DNA of 34,471 nucleotides from Labrys miyagiensis (GTDB taxonomy: Bacteria; Pseudomonadota; Alphaproteobacteria; Rhizobiales; Labraceae), in NCBI RefSeq assembly GCF_030160835.1, contig NZ_BSPC01000077.1, forward strand, positions 1 through 34,471, in the 5' to 3' direction. Made by a program: the position numbers and the translations under genes. Shown one piece after another: positions 1 to 8,164 of the stretch (the stretch's first letter is position 1; every line of letters begins with the position of its first letter). The notes beneath the pieces were generated by a model. The model was not told the origin of the DNA, did no database searches, and saw nothing but the letters and a program-made list of their open reading frames with translations.

Positions 1-46
1 GATTCGCGGCTGCTCCGGCGGCCGCCGTCGCCTCGATCTTCTTCAT
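1..46 (-). CDS. possible 5' end of a gene cut by the left edge
   Basis: A minus-strand ATG at 44-46 opens a frame that stays open to the window edge and reads MKKIEATAAAGAAAN. It lies 108 bp downstream of the hydrolase at 155-814 and in the same direction, so it could be the next gene of the ureide operon, for example an allophanate or carboxybiuret hydrolase. That identity is only a guess from context. A GGAG lies almost against the start codon, which is too close for a normal ribosome binding site. Fifteen codons are too few to assign a family. Confidence 0.3.
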   Translation of the reverse strand, partial: MKKIEATAAAGAAAN

Positions 47-154
47 GCTCCGGCCCGTTCAGGGCGCGGAAAGGCGAAGGCGTTGCGACGGCTGGGCGAG
101 ATGAGGCCTTTGAGAACGAATTGCGCCACCCGGGTCTCGCCCAACCAGGCTTAA

Positions 155-814
155 CTACCCCACCGCCCTCTCCAAACTCGCCAGCGGCGCGACCCAGCCG
201 ACGATGCCGCCCTGCGCGGTGATCATCTCGATTGCCGAGTCCTTGAAGTGCGGGAAATAGCTTTCCGTCGCATCCTCGATCAGCAGGCATTCGAAGCCGC
301 GGTCATTGGCCTCGCGCATCGAGGTCTGCACGCAGACCTCCGTCGTCACGCCGGCGAAGACGAGATGGGTGACGCCGAGCGCCTTCAGGCGCTCATGCAC
401 ATCGGTATGCCAGAACATGCCCTTGCCCGGCTTGTCGATGACGATCTCGCCCGCCACCGGCGCACAGGCCTCGATGATGGCGTTGCCCGGCTCGCCGCGC
501 ACCAGGATGCGCCCCATCGGGCCGGCATCGCCGATACGCAGCGTGCCGCCGCCGCGCAGGCGCTTGGCGGGCGGGCAGTCGCTGAGATCGGGCCGATGGC
601 TTTCGCGGGTGTGGATCACCGGCCAGCCCTTTTGGCGGAACAGGGCCAGCAGGCCGGCCACGGTGGGGATGATCGCCTCCAGCCGCGAGACATCGTTGCC
701 GAGCGCATCACCGAAGCCGCCGGGCTCGATGAAGTCGCGCTGCATGTCGATGACCACCAGCGCCGTCCCGCCCGGCGCCAGCACAAAGGGATAGGGCTTG
801 GCTTCGACTTCCAT
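155..814 (-). CDS. isochorismatase-like cysteine hydrolase, second copy (ureide/amide hydrolase)
   Basis: The product is 219 aa, a normal length for isochorismatase-like hydrolases. The family's Asp-Lys-Cys triad is visible: D23 in VIDMQRDF, K128 in IDKPGKG and C161 in [16 protein letters not shown]. The family hydrolyses C-N bonds of small amides, with the Cys as nucleophile. It shares segments such as [20 protein letters not shown] and [12 protein letters not shown] with the neighbour at 2361-3086, so the two are paralogues. It differs around the substrate pocket: [15 protein letters not shown] replaces a [14 protein letters not shown]-type loop, and WHTDVHE replaces CATDLEL. It starts 11 bp after the ATPase stop, in the same operon. 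Possible roles are triuret, carboxybiuret or ureidoacrylate-type hydrolysis. The family is clear; the substrate is not. Confidence 0.85.
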   Translation of the reverse strand: MEVEAKPYPFVLAPGGTALVVIDMQRDFIEPGGFGDALGNDVSRLEAIIPTVAGLLALFRQKGWPVIHTRESHRPDLSDCPPAKRLRGGGTLRIGDAGPMGRILVRGEPGNAIIEACAPVAGEIVIDKPGKGMFWHTDVHERLKALGVTHLVFAGVTTEVCVQTSMREANDRGFECLLIEDATESYFPHFKDSAIEMITAQGGIVGWVAPLASLERAVG

Positions 815-825
815 GCGCTGTGCCC

Positions 826-2364
826 TCAATGCCCGGCCATGTGATGGCCGATGGTGGTGCGGTCGGTCTCGCCCACCGGCGCGACATAGGAGATCTTGCC
901 TTCCGACATCACCGCCACCCGGTCGGCAAGTTCGAGGATCTCGTCGAGGTCCTCCGAGACCAGCAGCACGGCAGCGCCGCGGTTGCGCTGGTCCATGATC
1001 TGCGAGCGGATCTCGGCGACGGAGGCGAAGTCGAGCCCGAAGCAGGGATTGGCGACGATCAGCACGTCGACATCGCCCGACAGCTCGCGGGCCAGCACGG
1101 CGCGCTGCACATTGCCGCCCGACAGCGTCTCGATCGGCGAATCCGTCGACACCGTCTTGACCTTGTAGCGCTCGATCAGCTCGGCCGCCTTGGCGCGGAT
1201 CGGCGAGGGCGAGAGCCACCAGCCGAACCTCGCCATCGGCGCCTTGTCGAAGGCGCGGAAGGCCATGTTCTCGGCTACCGACATGCGCGGCACCGTGGCG
1301 TTCTTCAGCGGCTCCTCGGGCAGGCCGAAGACCTTGAAGCGGTCGAAATCGCGCCTGACAGGCTCGAAGGGCTTGTCGTGGATGAAGATGCGGCCATCGC
1401 GCATCGGGCGCTGGCCGCCGAGCACCTCCACCAGCGCCGCCTGGCCATTGCCGGAAACCCCGGCGATCCCGACGATCTCCCCGCTCCTGACCTTCAGGCT
1501 GACGCCGTCGACAGCCGGCAGGCCATGATCGTCGTCGGCGAAGATGCCGGCGAGATCGAGCACCGCGGCCGCATGGTCATGGGCGACACGCGCCGCCCGC
1601 TCGCGGATCTTGGTGTCGCCGATCATCATCCTGGCCATCAGCGTCGGATTGAGATCCTTGACCAAACCGCCGCCCGTATGGGCGCCGCGGCGCAGCACGG
1701 TGACGGCATCGGCAAAGGCCATCACCTCGCGGAACTTGTGGCTGATCATCAGCACGGTGAGTTCGCCGCGCTCGGTCATGCCGCGCAGCAGGCCGAGGAT
1801 CTCGTCGGCTTCGTCCGGGGTGAGCACCGAGGTCGGCTCGTCCAGGATGAGGAAGCGCTGGTCGAGATAGAGGAGCTTCAGGATTTCCAGCTTCTGCTTC
1901 TCGCCCGCCGAGAGGGAAGCCACCGGCGCATCGAGCGGCACCTGGAAGGGCATGCGCGCCATGAAGGCGTCGAGATCGGCCTTCTCCTTGCGCCAGTTGA
2001 TCACCGAGGGCGCATCCGCCCGGCTGATCACCAGGTTCTCGGCGGCGGTAAGCGACGGCACCAGAGTGAAATGCTGGTAGACCATGCCGATGCCGAGCGC
2101 CCTGGCCTCGCGCGGATTGCGCACCGAGACCTCCTGGCCGTCGACCAGGAGCTTGCCCCGGTCGGGCTGGTAGAAGCCCATGATGCATTTCACCAGCGTC
2201 GACTTGCCGGCCCCGTTCTCGCCGAGCAGGACATGGAACTGCCCGGCGGGAATATCGATCGAGACATCGTCCAGCGCCGTGAAGGAGCCGAAGATCTTGG
2301 TCATGCCCTGCGTGGCCAAACCAATCGCTCTTTGCGCGATCGCCTTCTTGTCTGGTGTGCTCAT
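826..2364 (-). CDS. BMP-family ABC transporter ATPase with two ABC domains
   Basis: The 512 aa protein has two fused ATPase domains, as in RbsA/NupA-type importers. The first has Walker [10 protein letters not shown], signature [12 protein letters not shown] and Walker [14 protein letters not shown]. The second has the degenerate P-loop [10 protein letters not shown] that is usual in this subfamily, and signature [12 protein letters not shown]. It should energise the permease pair at 3114-5142 for uptake of the solute bound by the BMP protein. The ATG at 2362-2364 overlaps the upstream hydrolase stop by four bases (ATGA), which implies translational coupling and fixes the start. A longer in-frame extension to 2514 would lie wholly inside the hydrolase gene and is not credible. 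Confidence 0.93.
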   Translation of the reverse strand: MSTPDKKAIAQRAIGLATQGMTKIFGSFTALDDVSIDIPAGQFHVLLGENGAGKSTLVKCIMGFYQPDRGKLLVDGQEVSVRNPREARALGIGMVYQHFTLVPSLTAAENLVISRADAPSVINWRKEKADLDAFMARMPFQVPLDAPVASLSAGEKQKLEILKLLYLDQRFLILDEPTSVLTPDEADEILGLLRGMTERGELTVLMISHKFREVMAFADAVTVLRRGAHTGGGLVKDLNPTLMARMMIGDTKIRERAARVAHDHAAAVLDLAGIFADDDHGLPAVDGVSLKVRSGEIVGIAGVSGNGQAALVEVLGGQRPMRDGRIFIHDKPFEPVRRDFDRFKVFGLPEEPLKNATVPRMSVAENMAFRAFDKAPMARFGWWLSPSPIRAKAAELIERYKVKTVSTDSPIETLSGGNVQRAVLARELSGDVDVLIVANPCFGLDFASVAEIRSQIMDQRNRGAAVLLVSEDLDEILELADRVAVMSEGKISYVAPVGETDRTTIGHHMAGH

Positions 2365-3086
2365 ACCGCCCCCGCCGCTGCTTTCACCCCTGCCAGGAAT
2401 TGCTCGGAGGTCGCGACGGCGCCGAACACACCGCCCTGCATCTTGATCATCTCGATGGCGGCGAGGTGGTTGCGATGGTCGGTGGCGCCGCAGCAATCGG
2501 TGAGCATCAGGCATTCGAAGCCGCGGTCATTGGCCTCGCGCATGGTGGTGTGCACGCACACATCCGTGGTGATGCCGGTGAGCACGACGTTCTCTATGCT
2601 CTTGAGGTGCAGGATCAGTTCGAGATCGGTGGCGCAGAAGGAGCCCTTGCCCGGCTTGTCGATGATGACCTCGCCCGGCAGCGGCGCCAGCTCGTCGATG
2701 ATGTCCCAGCCGGGCTCGCCCCGCACCAGGATGCGCCCGCAAGGGCCGGGATCGCCGATGCCGGCGCCGATGCGCCGCGAACGCCAGCGTTTGTTGGCCG
2801 GCAGGTCGGCCAGGTCCGGCCGGTGCCCCTCGCGCGTGTGGATGATGGTGTAGCCGAGCGGGCGCAGGGTCGCGAGCAGCTGCTTGATCGGCTCGATCGG
2901 CGCGCGGGTGAGGCTGAGGTCGTAGCCCATCTTGTCGACATAGCCGCCCGGCCCGCAGAAATCGGTCTGCATGTCGATGATGATGAGGGCGGTGTTCTCA
3001 GGTTTGAGCTTGCCGTTATAGGGCCAGGGATAGGGTTCGGCGGGGATGACGGTGGTGGCCTCGATGTCCTTGACGGGAGCGTTCAT
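2361..3086 (-). CDS. biuH: biuret amidohydrolase-like cysteine hydrolase
   Basis: The 241 aa product belongs to the isochorismatase-like hydrolases. D38 (IIIDMQTDF), K144 (IIDKPGKG) and C177 ([15 protein letters not shown]) give the catalytic triad. From memory, these sit two residues from Asp36, Lys142 and Cys175 of Rhizobium leguminosarum BiuH, which converts biuret to allophanate plus ammonia. The N-terminal [20 protein letters not shown] and the [15 protein letters not shown] segment are the features I associate with BiuH. The closely related triuret hydrolase TrtA cannot be excluded, because the two are reported to differ mainly in second-shell residues. The gene sits between the permease (27 bp gap) and the ATPase (4 bp overlap), so it is made together with the transporter. 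Confidence 0.75.
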   Translation of the reverse strand: MNAPVKDIEATTVIPAEPYPWPYNGKLKPENTALIIIDMQTDFCGPGGYVDKMGYDLSLTRAPIEPIKQLLATLRPLGYTIIHTREGHRPDLADLPANKRWRSRRIGAGIGDPGPCGRILVRGEPGWDIIDELAPLPGEVIIDKPGKGSFCATDLELILHLKSIENVVLTGITTDVCVHTTMREANDRGFECLMLTDCCGATDHRNHLAAIEMIKMQGGVFGAVATSEQFLAGVKAAAGAV

Positions 3087-3113
3087 GGCAGCATCTCACT
3101 CGGTTTCGACAAT

Positions 3114-4031
3114 TCATTTGGTTATCGAGAGTTCGCCCGGCGCGGCCTGCAAGGCCTGCTTGGAGTTGGACGAAGCGATCATGATGAAGAGGGTGAGGAT
3201 GTAGGGGGCGGCGTTGAACAGGTAATAGCCCTGCACGATGCCGACCGACTGCAGCGCCGGGCCGAGCGCGCCCGCCGCGCCGAACAGCAGCGCCGCCAGG
3301 AAGCAGCGGATCGGGTCCCAGCGCGCGAAGATCACCAGCGCCACGGCCATCAGGCCCTGGCCGGAGGAAAGGCCCTCGTTCCAGGAGCCGGGATAATAAA
3401 GCGAGAGGAAGGAGCCGCCGACGCCGGCGAGGAAGCCGCCGGTTGCGGTGGCGAGGAAACGAACGAGGTCGACGGAGACGCCCATGGCGCGGGCCGCGGC
3501 GGCGCTGTCGCCGGTCATGCGCACGATCAGGCCCCAGCGGGTGTTGCGCAGCGCCCAGGCCATGGCGACGGCGACGGCGATGCCCACGAAGAAGAGCGGA
3601 TTGATGTCGAGGGCGACCGCCAGTTCCTTGTTGCCGGTCCAGCCGCCGAGCGGCACGGAGGGCAGGTGCGCCGCCTGCGGCTGGATGTAGGCCTTGCCGA
3701 AAAAGAAGGCGAGGCCGATGCCGAGCGACATCATGGCGATGCCGATAGCGATGTCGTTCACCTTGGGCAGCTTGCAGATGGTGCCGTGCATGCCGCCGAG
3801 CACCGTGCCGGCGATGCCGGCCGCCAGCACGCCGAGCCAGGGCGAGCCGCTCTGGTAGCAGACCGCATAGCCGACCATGGCCCCGAGCACGAGGGTGCCC
3901 TCGAGGCCAAGATTGATGCGGCCCGACTTCTCCGTCAGGCATTCGCCGAGTGCCACGAACATGAAGGGCGTGGAGACCCGGATCGCGCCACCCAGCATGG
4001 CGATCAGGACGGTGATGAGAGCATTGTCCAT
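3114..4031 (-). CDS. BMP-family ABC transporter permease (second)
   Basis: This is a 305 aa hydrophobic inner-membrane protein of the branched-chain/ribose-type permease family (BPD_transp_2), as found with BMP binding proteins (NupC/YufQ-like). The N-terminal segment contains FVALGECLTEKSGRINLGLEG, a conserved cytoplasmic stretch of this subgroup. Several membrane segments follow, with LVRFLATATGGFLAGVGGSFL and VALVIFARWDPIRCFLAALLFGAAGALG near the C-terminus. It should pair with the permease at 4039-5142 to form the channel. It starts 7 bp after that gene's stop. Confidence 0.92.
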   Translation of the reverse strand: MDNALITVLIAMLGGAIRVSTPFMFVALGECLTEKSGRINLGLEGTLVLGAMVGYAVCYQSGSPWLGVLAAGIAGTVLGGMHGTICKLPKVNDIAIGIAMMSLGIGLAFFFGKAYIQPQAAHLPSVPLGGWTGNKELAVALDINPLFFVGIAVAVAMAWALRNTRWGLIVRMTGDSAAAARAMGVSVDLVRFLATATGGFLAGVGGSFLSLYYPGSWNEGLSSGQGLMAVALVIFARWDPIRCFLAALLFGAAGALGPALQSVGIVQGYYLFNAAPYILTLFIMIASSNSKQALQAAPGELSITK

Positions 4032-4038
4032 CGCAGCC

Positions 4039-5142
4039 TCACGATCTGAAGAGCTTGAAGCGGCCGTAGAGCGTCTCGGACGTCAGCAGCGTCACGAAGA
4101 TGAAGCCCTGCAGCACCAGCACGGTGGCATCGGGCATGCCCATGCGCCGCTGGATCAGGCCGCCCGCCGCTGAGAGACCGCCGAACATCACGGCGACAGG
4201 GATGATGGCGATCGGGTTGTGGCGGGCGAGGAAGGCGACGAGGATGCCGGTGAAGCCGTAGCCGGCGGCGAGCGAGGCATTGGCCCGCCCCTGGATGGCG
4301 GCCACCTCAAAATAGCCGGCAAGGCCGGCGCAAGCCCCGGCAATCATGCAGCACACCAGGATCAGCTTGCCGACCGGCAGGCCCTGCGCCAACGCCGCCC
4401 TGAGATTGCCGCCGGTGACGCGGGCGGCAAAGCCGAAGGTGGTGCGCGCCATCAGGACGTAGAGCAGGATGGCGAGGACGATGCCCCAGACGATGCCCCA
4501 ATGCACGCCGAGATCGGGAATGAGGCCGACCTTGTAGGCGTCGCCGATCGGCAGGGTCGAGGCCTTGTTGGGCTGGGCGGGATCGCGCAACGCCCCCTCG
4601 ACGAAGAAGTTCATGATCGCGATGGCGATATAGGAGAGCAGCAGCGAGGCGATCGTCTCGTTGACGCCGCGCCGGTAACGCAACCAGCCGGCCAACCCGA
4701 GCCAGACCGCGCCGGTGGCGGCGGCCGCCAGCATCATCAGGGGCATGACGATCCAGGCGGTGATGCCGCTGCCGACAAAGGGGATTGCGATGGTCGCGGC
4801 GGCGAGGCCGGAGAGCACCAGGGCGCCCTCGCCACCGATCATGGTGAGGCCGAGCCGGGCAGGAATGGCGACCGCCAAAGCCGTCAGGATGAGGGGCGAG
4901 GCACGCTGCAGCGTGTTGCGCCAGGAGAAGGCGGAGCCGTAGCCTCCGGCCCAGAGCAGTTCCACGAAGGTCAGCGGCGATTTGCCGACCGCGAGCAGGA
5001 ACAGCGAGAACAGCACGAAGGCGCCAATGAGCGCCAGCAGCGGAATCGCGACATATTCCGCGCTCGCCCGGAGCTGGGAGAGACCGCCGGAGCGCAGCTT
5101 CACGCTGGCGGTCTGGGTTGTGGGGCTGGCCATGTCCGTCAT
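4039..5142 (-). CDS. BMP-family ABC transporter permease (first)
   Basis: The 367 aa permease has the features of the NupB/YufP type: an N-terminal membrane anchor followed by a GGYGSAFSWRNTLQRASPLILTALAVAIPARLGLTMIGGEGAL-like region (quoted in parts: SAFSWRNTLQRASPLILT, RLGLTMIGGEGAL), a GVNETIASLLLSYIAI segment, and a C-terminal AALAQGLPVGKLILVCCM helix. I chose the ATG at 5140-5142 because GAGGG lies about 8 bases before it and it is 10 bp from the binding-protein stop. An in-frame alternative at 5175 would overlap the upstream gene and has no better site. It acts in the inner membrane with the other permease and the double ATPase. Confidence 0.9.
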   Translation of the reverse strand: MTDMASPTTQTASVKLRSGGLSQLRASAEYVAIPLLALIGAFVLFSLFLLAVGKSPLTFVELLWAGGYGSAFSWRNTLQRASPLILTALAVAIPARLGLTMIGGEGALVLSGLAAATIAIPFVGSGITAWIVMPLMMLAAAATGAVWLGLAGWLRYRRGVNETIASLLLSYIAIAIMNFFVEGALRDPAQPNKASTLPIGDAYKVGLIPDLGVHWGIVWGIVLAILLYVLMARTTFGFAARVTGGNLRAALAQGLPVGKLILVCCMIAGACAGLAGYFEVAAIQGRANASLAAGYGFTGILVAFLARHNPIAIIPVAVMFGGLSAAGGLIQRRMGMPDATVLVLQGFIFVTLLTSETLYGRFKLFRS

Positions 5143-5152
5143 CGGGCCGCCC

Positions 5153-6280
5153 TCAGCCCGCCGACCCGATGACACCTTCGACGAGATAGGTCATGCCATT
5201 GAGCACCGGCGCCATGTTGTCGTAGGCGGCGTCGGGCAGCACGACATTGCCCTTGTTGTCCTTCACCGGGCCCTTGAAGATCGGCGCCTTGCCTTTGAGG
5301 GCGGCGATGGCCTCACTGGCGACCTTGATGGTCTTCTCGTCGGCGCCGGCGCCGAACGGCGTGTTCTGCACCATGTCGAGATCATAGCCGCCGAAGGTGA
5401 TGTTCGGCAGCGGCTCGCCCTTGGCAAGGGTGGCGGCGAACTGCTTGTAGATGGTCTCCCACTTGTATTCGGCGCCGGTGACGAAGCCCTTGGGGGCGAG
5501 GCTCGCCTGCGAAGCGTTGTGGCCGCAGGTCTTCACGCCGCGCCCCTCGGCGGTCTGGATCACCACCTTGGGGCCGTCGACATGGCAGGTGATGAGGTCG
5601 CAGCCGGCATCGACGAGCGCGTTGGTGGCCTCGGCCTCGCGCACCGGCATCGACCAGTCGCCGGTGAAGATCACCTGCACCGTCGCGGCCGGATTGACGG
5701 TGCGGGCACCGACCAGGAAGGAGTTGATGTTGCGCAATACAACCCCGATCGGCTTGGCGGCGACGAAGCCGAGCTTGCCGGACTTCGATGCCGCACCTGC
5801 CGCGACGCCGTCGACATAATGGGCCTGGTCCTGGAAGGCGAAATAGGAACCGGCGTTCTTGGGATCCTTGTCCTTGTCCCAGAGCGGCGCGGCATGGCGG
5901 AAGACGACATCCGGATATTTGCGTGCCATGTCGGTGACGAAGGGCGAGTAGTAACCGAAGGAGGTCGCCAGGATCAAGCCGGCGCCGTCGAGATTGATCA
6001 TCGATTCCATGGTCTTGGAGACCGCATCGGTCTCCGGCACATTCTCTTCCTCGACGACGTTGACACCCGGCACGGTCTTGAGCGCCTGCACGGCCACGGC
6101 GTGGGACTGGTTCCAGCCGAAATCATCACGGGCACCGACATAAACAACGCCGACGGTGAGATCCCCCGCCGCCCTGGCGGCCAGGGGCAGGCCGCCGAGC
6201 ATCAGTCCGGAGGTCGCGGCGGCGCCCTGCAGAAAACGGCGCCGGGAAATCTGGTTGGTGAAAAGCTGGTCGCGCAACAT
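5153..6280 (-). CDS. BMP-family ABC transporter substrate-binding protein, Tat-exported
   Basis: The 375 aa product starts with a twin-arginine signal: ISRRRFLQGAAA at about residues 11-22, then a hydrophobic stretch and a likely cut near residue 38. Export is therefore through Tat rather than Sec. The mature part shows the BMP pattern: VGVVYVGARDDFGWNQSH at its start, then GAGLILATSFGYYSPF and DGVAAGAASKSGKLGFV. BMP proteins bind nucleosides, purines and some other small N-rich solutes. Here the hydrolases in the same operon point to biuret or a similar ureide, which is inference. It is the first gene of the operon, with its promoter in 6281-6571. Confidence 0.93.
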   Translation of the reverse strand: MLRDQLFTNQISRRRFLQGAAATSGLMLGGLPLAARAAGDLTVGVVYVGARDDFGWNQSHAVAVQALKTVPGVNVVEEENVPETDAVSKTMESMINLDGAGLILATSFGYYSPFVTDMARKYPDVVFRHAAPLWDKDKDPKNAGSYFAFQDQAHYVDGVAAGAASKSGKLGFVAAKPIGVVLRNINSFLVGARTVNPAATVQVIFTGDWSMPVREAEATNALVDAGCDLITCHVDGPKVVIQTAEGRGVKTCGHNASQASLAPKGFVTGAEYKWETIYKQFAATLAKGEPLPNITFGGYDLDMVQNTPFGAGADEKTIKVASEAIAALKGKAPIFKGPVKDNKGNVVLPDAAYDNMAPVLNGMTYLVEGVIGSAG

Positions 6281-6571
6281 CTCTTAGTCTCCCGCTCGGA
6301 ATGTGCCACTTGCGTGATCAAACTTGGCCGGATGATGCGGATGAAGCGCCGCAGACCGGCTTGCTGTCTGTCGAGTCGCAAGCTTTGTGCCAAATGCGGG
6401 AGAGACGGAAGAAAAATGCAGCCGTCTTATTTATTGCTTCTAATTCAGTGCTTTATAAAAAATCAGTTTACGCCGGCAGTTGAAATGCCGCCTCGCCGAG
6501 TCGTCATCGGCAACGCTAATTGTATGCAATTTCAATGTATCTGCTTAAATTTTAATCCACAGATGCGAGAA
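6281..6571. promoter_or_regulatory. promoter region of the BMP/biuH operon with a GntR-type operator
   Basis: This 291 bp gap lies between the operon start (6280) and the GntR gene stop (6572). Its middle (about 6410-6560) is much more AT-rich than its surroundings. At 6519-6530 ATTGTATGCAAT is a near-perfect dyad: the ATTG and CAAT arms match and 10 of 12 positions are symmetric. The 9-mer TGTATGCAA inside it recurs inverted at 7413-7421 upstream of the regulator. This fits a binding site for the FCD-type GntR protein. I could not place -35/-10 boxes with confidence. Confidence 0.5.
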
Positions 6572-7234
6572 TCAGATCGGTGCAATCACCTCGGCGACCT
6601 TCGTGACAGCATCGACCTGGTCGCGCACGATGGCCAGATGCGCCCGCATGTCCCGTGCCGCCCTTTCCGCATCGCCGCGCTGGATCGCCAAGGTGACCCG
6701 GCCATGCTCGAAATGGGATTTGGCGAGGCGCCCGAGCGTCTCGAACTGGGCGCGGCGGAAGGGCGCCAGGCGCTGGCGCACCGATTGGGCCATCTCGGCC
6801 AGGAAGCCGTTATGGGCGCCGGCATAGATCGCTTCGTGGAAGCGGACATTGGCCTCGACATAGGAGGCCCGGTCGCCGGCCGCGACGAAGGCGGCACTTT
6901 CGTCGTGGATCGCCTGCAGGGTCCGCCGCTCCATCGCCGTCATCTGCAGCGCGCTCCAGCGGGCGCAAAGGGCCTCCAGTTCGGCCATCACGGCGAACAT
7001 CTCATCGAGCTGACGCTCGCCGACATCGGCAACCACGGCCCCGCGCCGGGCCCTGCCCTCGACGAGGCCAATGGCTTCGAGCTGGCGCAGGGCTTCGCGG
7101 GTCGGCGTGCGGGAAACGCCATAGGCCGCCGCAAGCGAGGTCTCGTCCAGCGGCGTTCCCGGCAGATAGCGACCATGCACGATGTCGTCGGCAATTGCCT
7201 GGACCATCGCCTGCGCCTTTGTCTGTCTCGTCAA
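6572..7234 (-). CDS. GntR-family transcriptional regulator, FCD ligand domain
   Basis: The 220 aa protein has an N-terminal winged helix at about residues 5-70 (LDETSLAAAYGVSRTPTREA, then the recognition-helix/wing LRQLEAIGLVEGRARRGAVV). An all-helical FCD domain follows, with the usual acid and His positions around NVRFHEAIYAGAHN and a C-terminal MRAHLAIV. This is the FadR subfamily, whose members bind small carboxylates or related metabolites, often through a metal. Its place between the ureide operon and the AtzH-like gene, with a shared sequence motif on both sides, suggests it controls both. The ligand is unknown. Confidence 0.92.
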   Translation of the reverse strand: MTRQTKAQAMVQAIADDIVHGRYLPGTPLDETSLAAAYGVSRTPTREALRQLEAIGLVEGRARRGAVVADVGERQLDEMFAVMAELEALCARWSALQMTAMERRTLQAIHDESAAFVAAGDRASYVEANVRFHEAIYAGAHNGFLAEMAQSVRQRLAPFRRAQFETLGRLAKSHFEHGRVTLAIQRGDAERAARDMRAHLAIVRDQVDAVTKVAEVIAPI

Positions 7235-7572
7235 TTTCCTACCCTTCGTTTTCTTTGGGGCCGGCCCGAAGCTCTTATGCCGTCACATCGCGCCCTTTCA
7301 GGTGGAGGCCGACACCCCCGCCGAAGATGACCGCCAGCTGACCCTGATATGTCGCAGCTTCTGTGCAAAGCAGAAACAGAGGCTGTATAAAAATTAAGCA
7401 ATTTGGTAAAATTTGCATACACGAGGGCATGGGACAAGCCGTCGCGCCCATCGCCGCCGGCATCGCAGATCCCCTCTGCCGAGTTCGGGCCCACCCGGTA
7501 TGAATCCTGCAAGGAAGCGATGTCGTGGGAGACCGGCCTCATCATTCAACTCGCGCAAGGACTGAAACCATC
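7235..7572. promoter_or_regulatory. divergent intergenic region, GntR gene and AtzH-like gene
   Basis: This 338 bp stretch holds no supported gene. A second copy of the putative operator, TTGCATACA, lies at 7413-7421, inverted relative to the one at 6521-6529. An AT-rich patch just left of it (about 7383-7412) is a plausible promoter zone for the genes on either side. An AAGGA at 7511-7515 precedes an in-frame GTG at 7525 and could be a ribosome binding site for a longer AtzH-like start. Confidence 0.45.
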
Positions 7573-8001
7573 ATGAGTTCCAAGCAAGCGGCGCGCCAAG
7601 TGAAGGCGGAAGACGCGATTGCCATCAACCAGCCTGGCGTGCTGGCCGAGGTCACCGCCATCTTCGAGCGCTATGAAGAGGCGCTGGTGACCAACGACGT
7701 CGCCGTGCTGGACCAACTGTTCTGGCAAGATGGCCGCACCATCCGCTATGGCATCGCCGAGAACCTCTACGGTTTCGACGAGATCGCCGCCTTCCGGGCG
7801 AACCGACCGAGCCAGGGCCTGGTGCGGGAACTCCAGAAGACGGTGATCACCACCTATGGAAGGGATTTCGCCACCGCCTCCACCCTGTTCGTGCGTCCCG
7901 ACATTCCCGGCCGCTGCGGGCGCCAGATGCAGACCTGGCTGCGCACACCGGAAGGCTGGCGCGTGGTGGCCGCGCATGTCAGCGTGATCGCGATGGGGTG
8001 A
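7573..8001 (+). CDS. atzH: AtzH-like protein (DUF3225, SnoaL/NTF2-like fold)
   Basis: The 142 aa product matches my memory of AtzH closely: INQPGVLAEVTAIFERYEEA, LVTNDVAVLDQLFWQDGRTI, RYGIAENLYGFDEIAAFRA, and a C-terminal QTWLRTPEGWRVVAAHVS. AtzH of Pseudomonas sp. ADP acts in cyanuric acid breakdown as a decarboxylating amidohydrolase on 1,3-dicarboxyurea, rescuing a dead-end to allophanate. That link to urea-type compounds agrees with the biuret hydrolase-like gene across the regulator. I chose ATG 7573; it leaves about 20 residues ahead of the conserved start. A GTG at 7525 with AAGGA upstream is an alternative. No atzE, atzG or atzF is visible in the window. Confidence 0.8.
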   Translation: MSSKQAARQVKAEDAIAINQPGVLAEVTAIFERYEEALVTNDVAVLDQLFWQDGRTIRYGIAENLYGFDEIAAFRANRPSQGLVRELQKTVITTYGRDFATASTLFVRPDIPGRCGRQMQTWLRTPEGWRVVAAHVSVIAMG

Positions 8002-8044
8002 GGCGTCCAAAGGCTCTCGCGCCCTTCGCGAACCTTCGCGACAC

Positions 8045-8164
8045 TTATTCACGCTCGTAGTGGTCTAGCTCTTCCATCGGGCCAAACATGGCGCCCGGCA
8101 TCAGCGAGCCCTCTTCGTGGACGTCGCCGTGCAGGAGCCCGGTGGGCACGCCCACCGGCCCGGT
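8045..8164 (-). pseudogene. in-frame coding-like remnant after the UgpC-type ATPase stop
   Basis: After the TGA of the ATPase gene (8165-8167) the same frame stays open for 39 more codons to a TAA at 8045-8047. It reads, in part, GVPTGLLHGDVHEEGSLMPG then AMFGPMEELDHYERE. About 34 of the 39 codons end in G or C, like real genes here, and the peptide has the look of a natural C-terminus. The ATPase family normally ends near its own TGA, so this is more likely the relic of another gene joined by a deletion than a lost extension. I do not recognise the family. A small gene starting at an internal ATG is also possible. Confidence 0.35.

Noticed and set aside
43-144. Minus-strand frame of 33 codons ending in an ATGA overlap with the ATG at 44-46
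   Set aside because: Needs a TTG or GTG start with no ribosome binding site, has mixed third positions and no recognisable motif; could be a small gene but the support is thin.
820-2853. Long plus-strand open frame opposite the ATPase and hydrolase genes
   Set aside because: Its product is His/Asp/Arg-rich low-complexity sequence without family motifs; it mirrors the third-position GC bias of the real minus-strand genes.
2355-7330. Very long plus-strand frames opposite the permease, binding-protein and GntR genes
   Set aside because: Same antisense composition effect; all true family motifs are on the minus strand.
8139-8158. Hairpin CCGGTGGG-CACG-CCCACCGG just after the UgpC-type ATPase
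   Set aside because: No T-run follows on the minus strand and it lies within a coding-like frame, so I did not call it a terminator.
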